Assembly: GCA_964549105.1 (NCBI GenBank)
Contig: CAZJTZ010000005.1
Location: 62,001-126,000 of the forward strand
Source of the DNA: Hydrogenedens sp964549105
GTDB taxonomy: Bacteria; Hydrogenedentota; Hydrogenedentia; Hydrogenedentales; Hydrogenedentaceae
Direction of reading: 5' to 3'
DNA length: 64,000 nucleotides
The stretch's first letter is position 1. Every line of letters starts with the position of its first letter. The notes beneath the pieces are model-generated. The model was not told the origin of the DNA. It ran no database searches and worked only from the letters and a program-made list of their open reading frames with translations. Shown here piece by piece: positions 48,522 to 56,507 of the stretch. The translations under genes were made by a program, and so were the position numbers.

Positions 48522-49502
48522 TTATACAAAGTGTTCATATCCCTTTATCTGCGGAATCGTTCCGTCAACACGGACATCCTGTCCGTCATGGGTTGCTTGT
48601 CCTATTGCAGTTATAGAGCAAGGAAATAGAGCATTAAATTCCGTACTGATTTGTTCCCATTTTTCTTGCGGAATTGAAACAAGTAACTGATACTCTTCAC
48701 CACCACCAAGAGTAAAATTGTCTATATTCAAATTATATTTTTCACAAAAATTGGTCAATTCCTCAGAAGCAGGTATATCTTGTTTATGAATATTTATCCC
48801 CACTTGCGACATTTCTGCAATATGCCCTGCATCAACAATAAGCCCATCACTAATATCAATCATGGCATTTACCGAACCCGTTTCACACAACCATTTACCT
48901 TCTTCCACCCGTGGGATGGGATACCAATGGGAACGCCATAAACCACACTCAGGTAATCCCTGTTTCAACGCTACCAGTCCTGCTGCCGAATTTCCCAATG
49001 TTCCTGTAACTGCAATTATATCCCCTTCCTTTGCACCAGAACGGGTAATATATCTATCGTTTACAGGCTTTCCTATTACGGTTACATCTATAATAATGTT
49101 ATCGTTTGACGCTGTTGTATCCCCACCAATAATCGTTCCATTTACAAATTCCGTTGCCTTCAACATGCCTTGAAAAATTGCCTCTGCCTTGTGAACTGTC
49201 ATATATTCAGGAAGGGACCAGGACACCAGTGCCCAGCAGGGTTCTCCCCCCATTCCTGCAATATCGCTCCATGCCGAAGCCATAGATTTCCAGCCTATCG
49301 CTGATGGTGGAAATACATCTGAAAGGAAGTGCACATTTTCTATGGACATGTCTGATGACAGTAAAATTAATGATTTTCCGTCTTTCACAACAGCACAATC
49401 ATCTCCCACAGATACCACAACATCCTTATTCCTAAATGATGGAATAAGTCCCTCAATCCTTTTAATAAACTTTAATTCACCTATATCTTTAAGTTTCACC
49501 AT
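48522..49502 (-). CDS. thiL: Thiamine-monophosphate kinase ThiL
   Basis: The start is placed at the ATG at 49502 (MVKLKDIGELKFIKR), with GGAGCC upstream; the frame to 49532 lies inside the preceding gene. The product has 326 residues. ThiL phosphorylates thiamine monophosphate to the diphosphate, the last step of cofactor synthesis. Motifs are SVGDDCAVV (ATP/metal loop near 35), IIGGDTTAS near 115, AVTGTLGNSAAGL, and INAMIDISDGLIVD-like NAMIDISDGLIVDAGH near 205. It overlaps the NAD(P)H-hydrate dehydratase gene by 14 bp. No other thiamine gene is nearby. Confidence 0.92.
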   Translation of the reverse strand: MVKLKDIGELKFIKRIEGLIPSFRNKDVVVSVGDDCAVVKDGKSLILLSSDMSIENVHFLSDVFPPSAIGWKSMASAWSDIAGMGGEPCWALVSWSLPEYMTVHKAEAIFQGMLKATEFVNGTIIGGDTTASNDNIIIDVTVIGKPVNDRYITRSGAKEGDIIAVTGTLGNSAAGLVALKQGLPECGLWRSHWYPIPRVEEGKWLCETGSVNAMIDISDGLIVDAGHIAEMSQVGINIHKQDIPASEELTNFCEKYNLNIDNFTLGGGEEYQLLVSIPQEKWEQISTEFNALFPCSITAIGQATHDGQDVRVDGTIPQIKGYEHFV

Positions 49503-50382
49503 AAGGCTCCGGGTCCAATTCCCTCCACGCATAATGTAAAAAGTCTAACAAATCTCCCGCAACCATGCTTCGAGGATGCAAGGACTGTTCCGCAAGGTCT
49601 CCTGCTCTACCATGTAACCATACACCTAATTGACTTGCCTGATATGCTGAAACCCCCTGTGCCAGAAGTCCAGCGATTAAACCTGCAAGTACATCACCTG
49701 TGCCACCTTTGGACAAACCATGATTTCCTGTCGTATTGATTGCATATTCCCCCTCTGGGTTTGCAATAACTGTATGATGGCCTTTCAACACAAGCACTGT
49801 TCCTGTCTGTTTCGCAAAATTCACTGCACATTGTTCCCTCTCCTGCTGAATCTCTTTCGTTGATTTCTTCACCAATCGAGACATTTCCCCCGGATGTGGT
49901 GTAAGAATGGTTACCCCTTTTCGTTCTTTCAAAATCTCAGGCTCTTCACTAATCGCATTTAGCCCATCAGCATCAAGAACCAGTGGAACTTTTATGCCTA
50001 AAAAAACTTTCCTCACAAAATTCATAGTAGAAGAATTTCTACTTAATCCCGGACCCAGAAGCACGGCTTCCTTATCTTGTGAAAACTGGATTGCCCGTTC
50101 TGCCCCCTCTTCAGCAAAAGAACCTTCATCTGTCGCAGGTAAGGGATAAAAAATAATTTCCATTAAACTACTTGCAATAGTGTCAATTATCGAACATGGC
50201 ACTCCAAGCGTTACCAGACCCACTCCCGAACGCATACCTGCACACGCAGAAAGTTTTGCTGCTCCTGTATAATAACGCGAACCCGCAATTATAAAAAGAT
50301 GTCCAAACTTCCCTTTATGGTCATGTCTTGTCCGTTTAGGCAAAAATTCTATCAAACTTTTTGGCAAAATCATCTTATCCAT
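49489..50382 (-). CDS. nnrD: ADP/ATP-dependent NAD(P)H-hydrate dehydratase (NnrD domain only)
   Basis: The start is set at the ATG at 50382 (MDKMILPKSLIEF), preceded by GAAGGGATT; an upstream ATG at 50415 is possible. The product has 297 residues. It is the ribokinase-fold dehydratase that repairs hydrated NAD(P)H: HKGKFGHLFIIAGSRYYTGAA, VLLGPGLS, TILTPHPGEMSRL, VLKGHHTVIA and GTGDVLAGLIAGLLAQG are all present. Most bacteria fuse this domain to the NnrE epimerase; here the N-terminal epimerase domain is absent and no nnrE is seen in the window. It is coupled to thiL. Confidence 0.92.
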   Translation of the reverse strand: MDKMILPKSLIEFLPKRTRHDHKGKFGHLFIIAGSRYYTGAAKLSACAGMRSGVGLVTLGVPCSIIDTIASSLMEIIFYPLPATDEGSFAEEGAERAIQFSQDKEAVLLGPGLSRNSSTMNFVRKVFLGIKVPLVLDADGLNAISEEPEILKERKGVTILTPHPGEMSRLVKKSTKEIQQEREQCAVNFAKQTGTVLVLKGHHTVIANPEGEYAINTTGNHGLSKGGTGDVLAGLIAGLLAQGVSAYQASQLGVWLHGRAGDLAEQSLHPRSMVAGDLLDFLHYAWRELDPEPYGET

Positions 50383-50415
50383 TGTCGTAAATCCCTTCTT
50401 ATGGATTATAAACAT

Positions 50416-50720
50416 AAACCACTATAAACATAAAATCAAACCTTTACAAAACCAAATAAACAAACACCCTTCTTACATTATATCTATAACTCCCCTATTA
50501 ACAAGCAAAACATAAACAATTTATTAAAATAAAACTACTAAAAACCATATTGTAATTGTATAACTACAATAATTAGTTGTTCTAAACTATTAAATGATTT
50601 ATTAACTAAAATAATTAATTTATTGATGAAAAATAACTTGACATTCATGTATTTTTATGTTATATTATGTACAATAAGTTAGTTAATCATAGCAAATAAT
50701 GTTTAAGTAAATGGCAAATA
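50416..50720. other. 305-bp AT-rich divergent intergenic region
   Basis: It contains the promoter at 50638-50666 and a short inverted repeat ATTGTA-10 bases-TACAAT at 50549-50570 that could be an operator. No reading frame of interest was found. It separates the minus-strand nnrD-thiL pair from the plus-strand regulator gene. Confidence 0.5.
50638..50666 (+). promoter_or_regulatory. Strong sigma70 promoter before the winged-helix gene
   Basis: TTGACA at 50638-50643, a 17-base spacer, and TATATT at 50661-50666. Eleven of twelve positions match consensus. It lies about 55-80 bases before the start of the winged-helix gene and faces it. The expected transcription start is near 50673. Confidence 0.7.
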
Positions 50721-51344
50721 TTGAATCAAATGCAGACAGCAATTAGTGAAGAAAAGACAAATCAGATTGATTTAACTACACTTGAAACCCTACTTGGGTC
50801 AGAAGCAAGGACAAAAGTCCTCCTTGTTCTTTTTACTAATTTGGGGAGAATGTTTTATCAACGACAGGTAGAAAGTGCAACAAAATTGCCACTTCGGGCT
50901 GTCCAGAGAGAACTGGAGCGCCTTTCTCAAATAGGCTTGATTTATTCATGGAAAGAGGGTAATCGCACCTGGTATCAAATTGACCAGAACTACCCTCTTG
51001 TCCCTATCTTACTCTCACTTATCTTAAAAGTATGTTCTCCTATTGACCGTCTTCGCACAACAATCAACACGGACAAGACGGTTCGCCTTGCTTTTTACAA
51101 TCCTAATAAAAATGAAGCCGTTATCGTAACTTCTAACGGAAATACCTTTCCAGAAGCCATTGAAGGTATTCATATATCTGTTCTGAATACAGGCACATTT
51201 ACAGAGAAAATGGAGCAAAAAGATATTGAATTAATTGCCTGTCTACAAGAATCCGTTGACCTCCTGGGAAATAGAGAAGATTTCTTATGGAGAATAGTGG
51301 AAAACACGAAATTGAATATACCCAAAGGAGAAAATGTTTTATGA
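50721..51344 (+). CDS. Winged-helix regulator with degenerate nucleotidyltransferase-like tail
   Basis: A frame of 207 residues; the start may be the TTG at 50721 or the ATG at 50730 (MQTAISEE), and neither has a clear ribosome site. Residues about 22-100 form an ArsR-like winged helix (LLGSEARTKVLLVLF, RQVESATKLPLRAVQREL, GLIYSWKEGNRTWYQI). The C-terminal 90 residues resemble the minimal nucleotidyltransferase domain often fused to such helices, but the GSxxxG..DxD catalytic motif is absent (AFYNPNKNEAVIVTSNG instead). It overlaps the next gene (ATGA), so the two act together. It probably controls its own operon; the antitoxin-like layout is an inference. Confidence 0.72.
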   Translation: MNQMQTAISEEKTNQIDLTTLETLLGSEARTKVLLVLFTNLGRMFYQRQVESATKLPLRAVQRELERLSQIGLIYSWKEGNRTWYQIDQNYPLVPILLSLILKVCSPIDRLRTTINTDKTVRLAFYNPNKNEAVIVTSNGNTFPEAIEGIHISVLNTGTFTEKMEQKDIELIACLQESVDLLGNREDFLWRIVENTKLNIPKGENVL

Positions 51345-52753
51345 GCGTTATGCACAATCGTATATCCTTGAAAATTCCAGAATCCTGGTGGAAATGGGCT
51401 CAGGCGACACAAGGAGTTGAACGGTATAGATACATTGAAGACTTTTTTCATAAATTGGGCTGGAAAACATTTATTCCCATGCCTGAAACAGATATTATAA
51501 AAAATACCAATACCTTGCCCTTTATGCTAACCACATCCAACGGGAAAGGGTTTTATATCTCGATTGTGCCTGAACACTTGCTTACCCTACCCTCGAAAAT
51601 AAAAAATGGGAATCTTGACTTTTGTCCTCTTTCTCGTTTGTTGCTTGATGAATTTTCTGAGGACTATTCACCTTTTGTTTTTATTACCGATTTCAGCAAG
51701 TTTCACCTTTATTCCATACCTGACCAGACCTTAATTATGTGGGCAGATTACCCTGCACAATTTCAAATGGAAATGGCACCCCTTCTTCTTGAGTCATCTA
51801 TAGATAACGGTTCCCTTGATGAAATACCGCACAAACCCAAAAGCGTTATGGCTTGTGAATTGCGAGAATGGAACGCTACCTGGGTAAAAAAATTCTCACA
51901 ATTTGCTGACCTTTCAGAAGAAAAAGCAAACATAATTTTAGACCGATTTATTATTCTACATCATGTTTTTTCCAATCATATATTCTGGAAAACTCACGAA
52001 TTTTTAGAAGAGCGTTTTTTGGACCTTATTGACCTTGCCCTTACTCAACCTTCTTCTCAGGAAATGGGAGAAGGGCTTATTGCGTTATTCCATGATATGT
52101 GGTTCGATTGGCGAATTAGTGTTTTCCAGATTGATTCTGAAATTGACCGTGTCTTATCTCAAAATGAAATTGTGTCTGAACTTTTATATGAATATCCTCT
52201 ACTTTCGCCGAAAAAGTTCGATACTGCCGTTCTCCTTGAAAGTTTCAATTATGGAGACGCCCTCGAACGGATGCGTGTGCGTATGATTCCTGAACCCAAT
52301 CCTGACCGCGAAGCCTATCTCCATTCGCAGACAAAAGAGAGCATTGACCAGGCTCAAATAGAAGTGGACATATCTGAGGAAGGATACCGAGCCATTCTCT
52401 TCTGGTTTGACCGTTTAATTAAATGTTATGAAATGTTAGAAGAGTCAGAATCTGCAAATCTACCCTCCTCGGACGATATAGACGATTTATGGTCATGGGG
52501 ACAATGGAACAACAATATTCCTATGACTTTCCGAAATAAAATTCAACAAGCATGTGACCAGGGCTTCCGCATTTATTATCGTAATTCTCGTCAATTAAGA
52601 ATTGCACGATTACTTCTCAGTATCCACCTCATCCAATTATATAGCCAATCAAAATATCCCTTAGAACGATTTCCTTCTATGGACCAGGTCTTTGTAAAGA
52701 AGACAGAACCTATCCCATCCGAAAGGTCACAATCTAAAAGAGCATCTCTATAA
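51341..52753 (+). CDS. Orphan protein resembling the N-terminal part of type IIG restriction enzymes
   Basis: The start is placed at the ATG at 51341 (MSVMHNRISLKIPESWW), overlapping the upstream TGA, with AAAGGAG nearby; the longer frame to 51287 lies inside the preceding gene. The product has 470 residues. The front part (about 35-140) reads like a restriction-type N-terminal domain (KLGWKTFIPMPETDII; YSPFVFITDFSKFHLYSI resembles the TNFxxFxLY strand). The middle (about 180-290) resembles the helical domain before the methylase (ELREWNATWVKKFSQF, ILDRFIILHHVF). No NPPY or FxGxG methylase motif follows, and no PD-ExK residues are clear. Function unknown; similarity is by eye. Confidence 0.55.
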   Translation: MSVMHNRISLKIPESWWKWAQATQGVERYRYIEDFFHKLGWKTFIPMPETDIIKNTNTLPFMLTTSNGKGFYISIVPEHLLTLPSKIKNGNLDFCPLSRLLLDEFSEDYSPFVFITDFSKFHLYSIPDQTLIMWADYPAQFQMEMAPLLLESSIDNGSLDEIPHKPKSVMACELREWNATWVKKFSQFADLSEEKANIILDRFIILHHVFSNHIFWKTHEFLEERFLDLIDLALTQPSSQEMGEGLIALFHDMWFDWRISVFQIDSEIDRVLSQNEIVSELLYEYPLLSPKKFDTAVLLESFNYGDALERMRVRMIPEPNPDREAYLHSQTKESIDQAQIEVDISEEGYRAILFWFDRLIKCYEMLEESESANLPSSDDIDDLWSWGQWNNNIPMTFRNKIQQACDQGFRIYYRNSRQLRIARLLLSIHLIQLYSQSKYPLERFPSMDQVFVKKTEPIPSERSQSKRASL

Positions 52754-52765
52754 TCTTAGAAAAAA

Positions 52766-53842
52766 TTAGACTGACCAGAAAACAATTTTCTTTATTCGCT
52801 CCTCATTAACAGTAAAAGGTTTATCTATAACGCTTAAAGAAATATGAGGAGCCAGAATAGGTAATTCGGGATAGGCTATGTCGCTTTCCATGTAGGAATA
52901 AGTATCCAGCCCTACATGTTGCGTAATGTCTCCATATCTACGAACCATATCTAAAATTCCCCGCAAACCCACACCCGTTTCCCACGAGGAGGTAAATATC
53001 TTTACATTTTCAGGATTTTCAACGAATCTATTCCATGCCTCTGTGCCAAAAATAGTAGAGGGTTTAATTATTAGCACAACCTTTTCTTTGAATGTCTGGG
53101 TTATCGCCCATAACTTTTTCCATGACGATTTTCCCATTTCAAGATATTCATCAATTCCTGCCCTTACAGGTGAAGATTGTAAATAAGGGGTTAAATCTTT
53201 TACCTCTTGAACAGGGTCTTCAATATACGCTATTCCCCAATCTGAGGCTTGTTCTACAAACCTCATAGTATCCTTAATTGACCATTGCCGATTTAAATCC
53301 AGTACCAACTTCATCTCGTTCCCAACAATATCTCTAACCTCTTGTATCAAATCTATTCCCACCGATAAAGAAATTTCACCCATCTTTATTTTCAATACTG
53401 AATAACCAGAATCTTTTTTATCCTTTGCTATTTTCAAAATATTATTCGCATCCCCCGTAAGAAGCGCATTTATATTAATTGCGGGATAACTCTGGTTCTC
53501 AATTTCCCCTCTCTCTAAAAAATTCAACGCACACACAAAAGCAAATTTTATCTCGGGAAGATTAAACAATTTAATAAAATCATAAAGGTTTTTTTCACCC
53601 AGACAATCCTTATGCTTATTTTCAATTTCTTTAACACAAGCCGTTATCTTTTCCTGCGTCGGAGGAAGAGGTGAAATTTCTCCCCATGACATATTTCCCT
53701 TTGAATCTTCAATTTTGATAAGCAATCCTTCCTTATGCAAAAAATGAACCCCACGAATAAACACAGGTATCTTAAAGGGAATGCAATACGAATAAACACT
53801 TAATTTACAAATTGAAAATTGTTTGCCCACTAAATAATCCAC
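52766..53842 (-). CDS. menC: o-Succinylbenzoate synthase MenC (enolase superfamily)
   Basis: A 358-residue enzyme that dehydrates SHCHC to o-succinylbenzoate in menaquinone synthesis. The active-site set is visible: KxK as LKIKMG near 170, Asp in LVLDLNRQW near 200, Glu in AYIEDPVQE near 225, Asp in GIDEYLEMG near 250 and Lys in VLIIKPSTIFG near 275. The start is a GTG at 53842 within the end of menA (13-bp overlap), with no clear ribosome site, suggesting translational coupling. It is the last gene of a menB-menA-menC operon. Confidence 0.87.
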   Translation of the reverse strand: MDYLVGKQFSICKLSVYSYCIPFKIPVFIRGVHFLHKEGLLIKIEDSKGNMSWGEISPLPPTQEKITACVKEIENKHKDCLGEKNLYDFIKLFNLPEIKFAFVCALNFLERGEIENQSYPAININALLTGDANNILKIAKDKKDSGYSVLKIKMGEISLSVGIDLIQEVRDIVGNEMKLVLDLNRQWSIKDTMRFVEQASDWGIAYIEDPVQEVKDLTPYLQSSPVRAGIDEYLEMGKSSWKKLWAITQTFKEKVVLIIKPSTIFGTEAWNRFVENPENVKIFTSSWETGVGLRGILDMVRRYGDITQHVGLDTYSYMESDIAYPELPILAPHISLSVIDKPFTVNEERIKKIVFWSV

Positions 53843-54723
53843 ATTATTGAAAATAATAAACTATATACCAATAAAAGTCTTGATGTCCTTGCAAGTAATA
53901 GATTCAGTGCTTCACCCTTTTGTTGAAAAATTGTAGAAATCAAACGAAAAGCAGGAACAATCAGAATTGTTACAACTAAAATTTCCTTTTGTCCCTCTAC
54001 TATAAAAGCCAATAAAATGGGTATAAGCAAAATGCTAATCAAAAGCATACACACATATTCTATTTGAGCAAATTTTCCACCGAGCCTGACTGCAAGCGTC
54101 TTTTTCCCTGCTTCCTTATCACTTTCTATATCCCTGAAATTGTTCACCGTTAAAATTGCAACTGCCAGACACCCAGCTCCAAGCCCAACCAGCAAATCCA
54201 GAACTGAAAATTGCAAAGACTGAACATAATGAGTCCCTATCACTGCAACAAAGCCAAAAAAAACAAGAACAAAAACATCACCCAATCCTAAATACGCAAG
54301 AGGTAAAGGACCCACTGTATAAGCAAAGGCAAAAACGATTGAGAACACGCCGATTAACAAAATGGGTATCCCACCTCTGTAAACCAGATATCCGCCGGGG
54401 ATAAGTGAAATCAGAACCAACACCAGCAAAGCCATTCTCATCTGATTTATAGTCAGCCAACCTGCACTGGTTGCCCTTGTCGGTCCCAAACGATTTTCAC
54501 GGTCTGCTCCTTTAATAAAATCAAAATAATCATTGGCATAGTTCGCTAATATTTGTAGGAGAACACCACCTAACAATGAGCATAAGGCAGATAAAGGATG
54601 AAAAGTTCCATCACGAATCGCAAGAGCCGTTCCCATTATTACCGGGGCTATGCTTGCCCCTAATGTTTTCGGCCTTGCAGTAAGCACCAGAATTTTAATC
54701 AACGATGGTTTTTCTACTGACAT
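53830..54723 (-). CDS. menA: 1,4-Dihydroxy-2-naphthoate polyprenyltransferase MenA
   Basis: A 297-residue UbiA-family membrane enzyme that attaches the polyprenyl tail to dihydroxynaphthoate. The two Asp-rich sites are NDYFDFIKGADRE (near 65) and NNFRDIESDKEAGKKTLAVR (near 190). About eight to nine transmembrane helices are predicted. It lies 36 bp after menB and overlaps menC. Menaquinone indicates anaerobic or microaerobic respiration. Confidence 0.93.
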   Translation of the reverse strand: MSVEKPSLIKILVLTARPKTLGASIAPVIMGTALAIRDGTFHPLSALCSLLGGVLLQILANYANDYFDFIKGADRENRLGPTRATSAGWLTINQMRMALLVLVLISLIPGGYLVYRGGIPILLIGVFSIVFAFAYTVGPLPLAYLGLGDVFVLVFFGFVAVIGTHYVQSLQFSVLDLLVGLGAGCLAVAILTVNNFRDIESDKEAGKKTLAVRLGGKFAQIEYVCMLLISILLIPILLAFIVEGQKEILVVTILIVPAFRLISTIFQQKGEALNLLLARTSRLLLVYSLLFSIMWII

Positions 54724-54759
54724 AAAAATTTACCTAATTTTTTACTTTGCGACTCAATT

Positions 54760-55590
54760 CTATGGTTTGCGGGGAAATTTAGAAAAGTCAGGAGGTCTCT
54801 TTTCCAAAAACGCATTCCGTCCCTCCTGTCCTTCTTCCGTCATATAAAAAAGCATGGTAGCATTTCCAGCAAGTTCTGTAAGTCCTGCCTGCCCATCTTC
54901 ATCCGCATTCATTGCCGCTTTGATACAGCGAAGTGCAATTGGCGACATCTTCAAAATTTGACGACACCACGCCACAGTAGTGTCCTCTAATTCATCCAGA
55001 GGAACAACCGTATTCACCAGCCCCATTTGTAGAGATTCCTGAGCATTATACTGCTTACACAAGAACCATATTTCCCTTGCTTTCTTCTGTCCCACAATTC
55101 GTGCTAAATGTGCCGAGCCATATCCCGCATCAAAAGAACCCACTTTGGGACCTGTCTGCCCAAAAATGGCATTATCCGCTGCTATCGTCAAATCACACAC
55201 CATCGCAATAATATTACCCCCGCCAATCGCGTAGCCCGCAACCATCGCTATCACAGGCTTGGGACAAGTTCGTATCTGCCGATACAAATCCAGCACATTT
55301 AACCGTTGATAGCCCGTGCGAGGGTCAATGTAACCAGCCTCTCCACGACACTTCTGGTCACCCCCAGAACAAAAAGCCTTATCTCCGGCACCTGTCATTA
55401 CAACAACGCCAACCTGCGAATCAAACCTCGCATCTGCCAGAGCGTCACTAATTTCATCCAGAGTAACCGGCGTAAAAGCATTCCTTCGTTCAGGACGATT
55501 TATCGTAATCTTCGCTATGCCCTCTGCCTTATGGTAAAGAATTTCAGTGTATTTCTTTGCTTCTTGCCAAACAATTTTACACATACCCAT
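54760..55590 (-). CDS. menB: 1,4-Dihydroxy-2-naphthoyl-CoA synthase MenB
   Basis: A 276-residue crotonase-fold enzyme that cyclises o-succinylbenzoyl-CoA. Typical MenB segments are ITINRPERRNAFTPVT, FCSGGDQKCRGEAGYIDP, GYAIGGGNIIAMVCDLTIAA and GQTGPKVGSFDAGYGSAHLA. The length is standard. AAAGGAGTTTGAAGTA precedes the ATG. It heads the operon menB-menA-menC. menD, menE, menF and the thioesterase are not in this window. Confidence 0.95.
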   Translation of the reverse strand: MGMCKIVWQEAKKYTEILYHKAEGIAKITINRPERRNAFTPVTLDEISDALADARFDSQVGVVVMTGAGDKAFCSGGDQKCRGEAGYIDPRTGYQRLNVLDLYRQIRTCPKPVIAMVAGYAIGGGNIIAMVCDLTIAADNAIFGQTGPKVGSFDAGYGSAHLARIVGQKKAREIWFLCKQYNAQESLQMGLVNTVVPLDELEDTTVAWCRQILKMSPIALRCIKAAMNADEDGQAGLTELAGNATMLFYMTEEGQEGRNAFLEKRPPDFSKFPRKP

Positions 55591-55986
55591 TACTTCAAAC
55601 TCCTTTCATTTTACAAAAGAAAATAAATTTTTATTCTACTCAAACCCCTCCCTCTTCTTCTACTTATTATATATTAGAGACCTTCAAAAATTAACCTGGT
55701 TTATATAAAAAGAATGGTAAAAGTCTGTATTTTAGTTTTATAAGTTTAAGCAATAAACTTCAAAGAGCGTTAAGGAAAATCCTGGCTTTTGATATTTTGT
55801 TCCAAGGAAAAATACCAATTTGAGATATCTGAAAAATATCTTTTTCATTATATTAATTTTTTGTAAAAAGGAAATCATAAAATAGATAAGAGCATTTTTT
55901 AGAAGATACTATGTCCATTGTTTGTATCAGGTGATAATAGTCAACTTATTTTTTAACCGCAAAGGACGCAAAGTCCGCTATGATTT
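55591..55986. other. Intergenic region upstream of the duplicated cassette
   Basis: About 400 bp without a supported gene. It contains the second copy of the dispersed repeat (55677-55724 with AACCGCAAAGG at 55955-55965) and an AT-only short hairpin (AGATAT/ATATCT near 55823). It lies between divergent menB and the cassette promoter at 56031. Confidence 0.5.
55677..55965. repeat. Dispersed intergenic repeat, copy 2 (diverged)
   Basis: Positions 55677-55724 align without gaps to 37139-37186 at about three quarters of positions. AACCGCAAAGGACGCAAAG begins at 55955, matching the AACCGCAAAGG at 37219. Spacing between the two words differs between copies (about 230 versus 30 bases), so they may be separate elements or have suffered insertions. 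Confidence 0.45.
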
Positions 55987-56030
55987 TCAATCCAGAATAG
56001 TAATAATTAATAAAATACCTATTAAAAAAC

Positions 56031-56057
56031 TTGACAATGCAAAAAAAATGCTAAACT
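56031..56057 (+). promoter_or_regulatory. Cassette promoter, copy 1
   Basis: TTGACA at 56031-56036 and TAAACT at 56052-56057 with a 15-base spacer. The spacer is shorter than optimal, which could mean activator dependence. The same sequence and spacing occur in copy 2. The leader would be about 65 bases. Confidence 0.5.
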
Positions 56058-56081
56058 ACATTATTGGAAAGTTAAATGTAG
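56056..56081 (+). promoter_or_regulatory. Inverted repeat in cassette leader, copy 1
   Basis: CTACATT at 56056-56062 and AATGTAG at 56075-56081 form a perfect 7-bp inverted repeat with 12 bases between, overlapping the -10 box and transcription start. It may be an operator or a leader hairpin. It is conserved exactly in copy 2 (57974-57999). Confidence 0.5.
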
Positions 56082-56127
56082 ATAACGAAATTCAAACCCC
56101 CAAACCCCAAACGAAAGGAGACTTAAA

Positions 56128-56472
56128 ATGAGTATCAAATACTTAATCCAACGGTACCCAGTTACTATTACTTTCGTTTTTTTTCTAATATCGAGTATGT
56201 CAACCCTGGTATGGATAGGGAAAACCTATGCTACTGATACAAAAAATACAGAAGGGTGTGGGTGTAACAACAAGAGAGATTGTAGAGAAAGTGACTGTAT
56301 TCCTTCTTGTAAGCAGTTAAGTGATTGCCCATATTGTTCTTGTGTAGAATGTGGTTTATATTATCGTGAAAGGAATGCTGGGATATGTCCAATGAAAATA
56401 GTCGAAAATGCAGGACAAGAAATTGAAAAATGTGCAGACAGATGTGATTGCGATTTACAAGGCAAAGGATAA
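56128..56472 (+). CDS. Cysteine-rich exported protein, cassette copy 1
   Basis: A 114-residue protein. The N-terminus MSIKYLIQRYPVTIT with a hydrophobic stretch (about 12-32) and KTYATDT looks like a signal peptide cleaved after ATA or YA. The mature part, about 78 residues, has 13 cysteines (GCGCNNKRDCRESDC, CPYCSCVEC, CADRCDCD), suggesting disulfide-bonded or metal-binding structure. It shares the N-terminal pattern KYPVTI with the gene at 58040. AAAGGAGACTTAAA precedes the ATG. I do not recognise the family. It pairs with the anchored protein 35 bp downstream. Confidence 0.72.
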   Translation: MSIKYLIQRYPVTITFVFFLISSMSTLVWIGKTYATDTKNTEGCGCNNKRDCRESDCIPSCKQLSDCPYCSCVECGLYYRERNAGICPMKIVENAGQEIEKCADRCDCDLQGKG

Positions 56473-56507
56473 AATGATAAAAAATTGTTTAAGTAGGGAA
56501 AAGTAAA

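Larger units (their letters stand above)
55987..56127 (+). repeat. Duplicated promoter/leader, copy 1
   Basis: This 141-bp segment, beginning TCAATCCAGAATAGTAATAA and ending in the ribosome site AAAGGAGACTTAAA just before the ATG at 56128, is repeated at 57904-58039. By eye the copies differ only by one base in an A-run, one substitution and a short indel near the ribosome site. The genes behind them have diverged far more. Each copy serves the first gene of a two-gene cassette. Confidence 0.93.

Noticed and set aside
55819..55842. Hairpin AGATAT..ATATCT followed by T-run as a terminator
   Set aside because: The stem is six A/T-rich pairs with no GC core, and no plus-strand gene ends before it.
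55922..56131. Plus-strand frame of 69 codons ending at the start of the first Cys-rich gene
   Set aside because: It runs through the duplicated promoter and leader, and its sequence reflects that DNA. The matching region in copy 2 does not keep the same frame, so it is not a gene.
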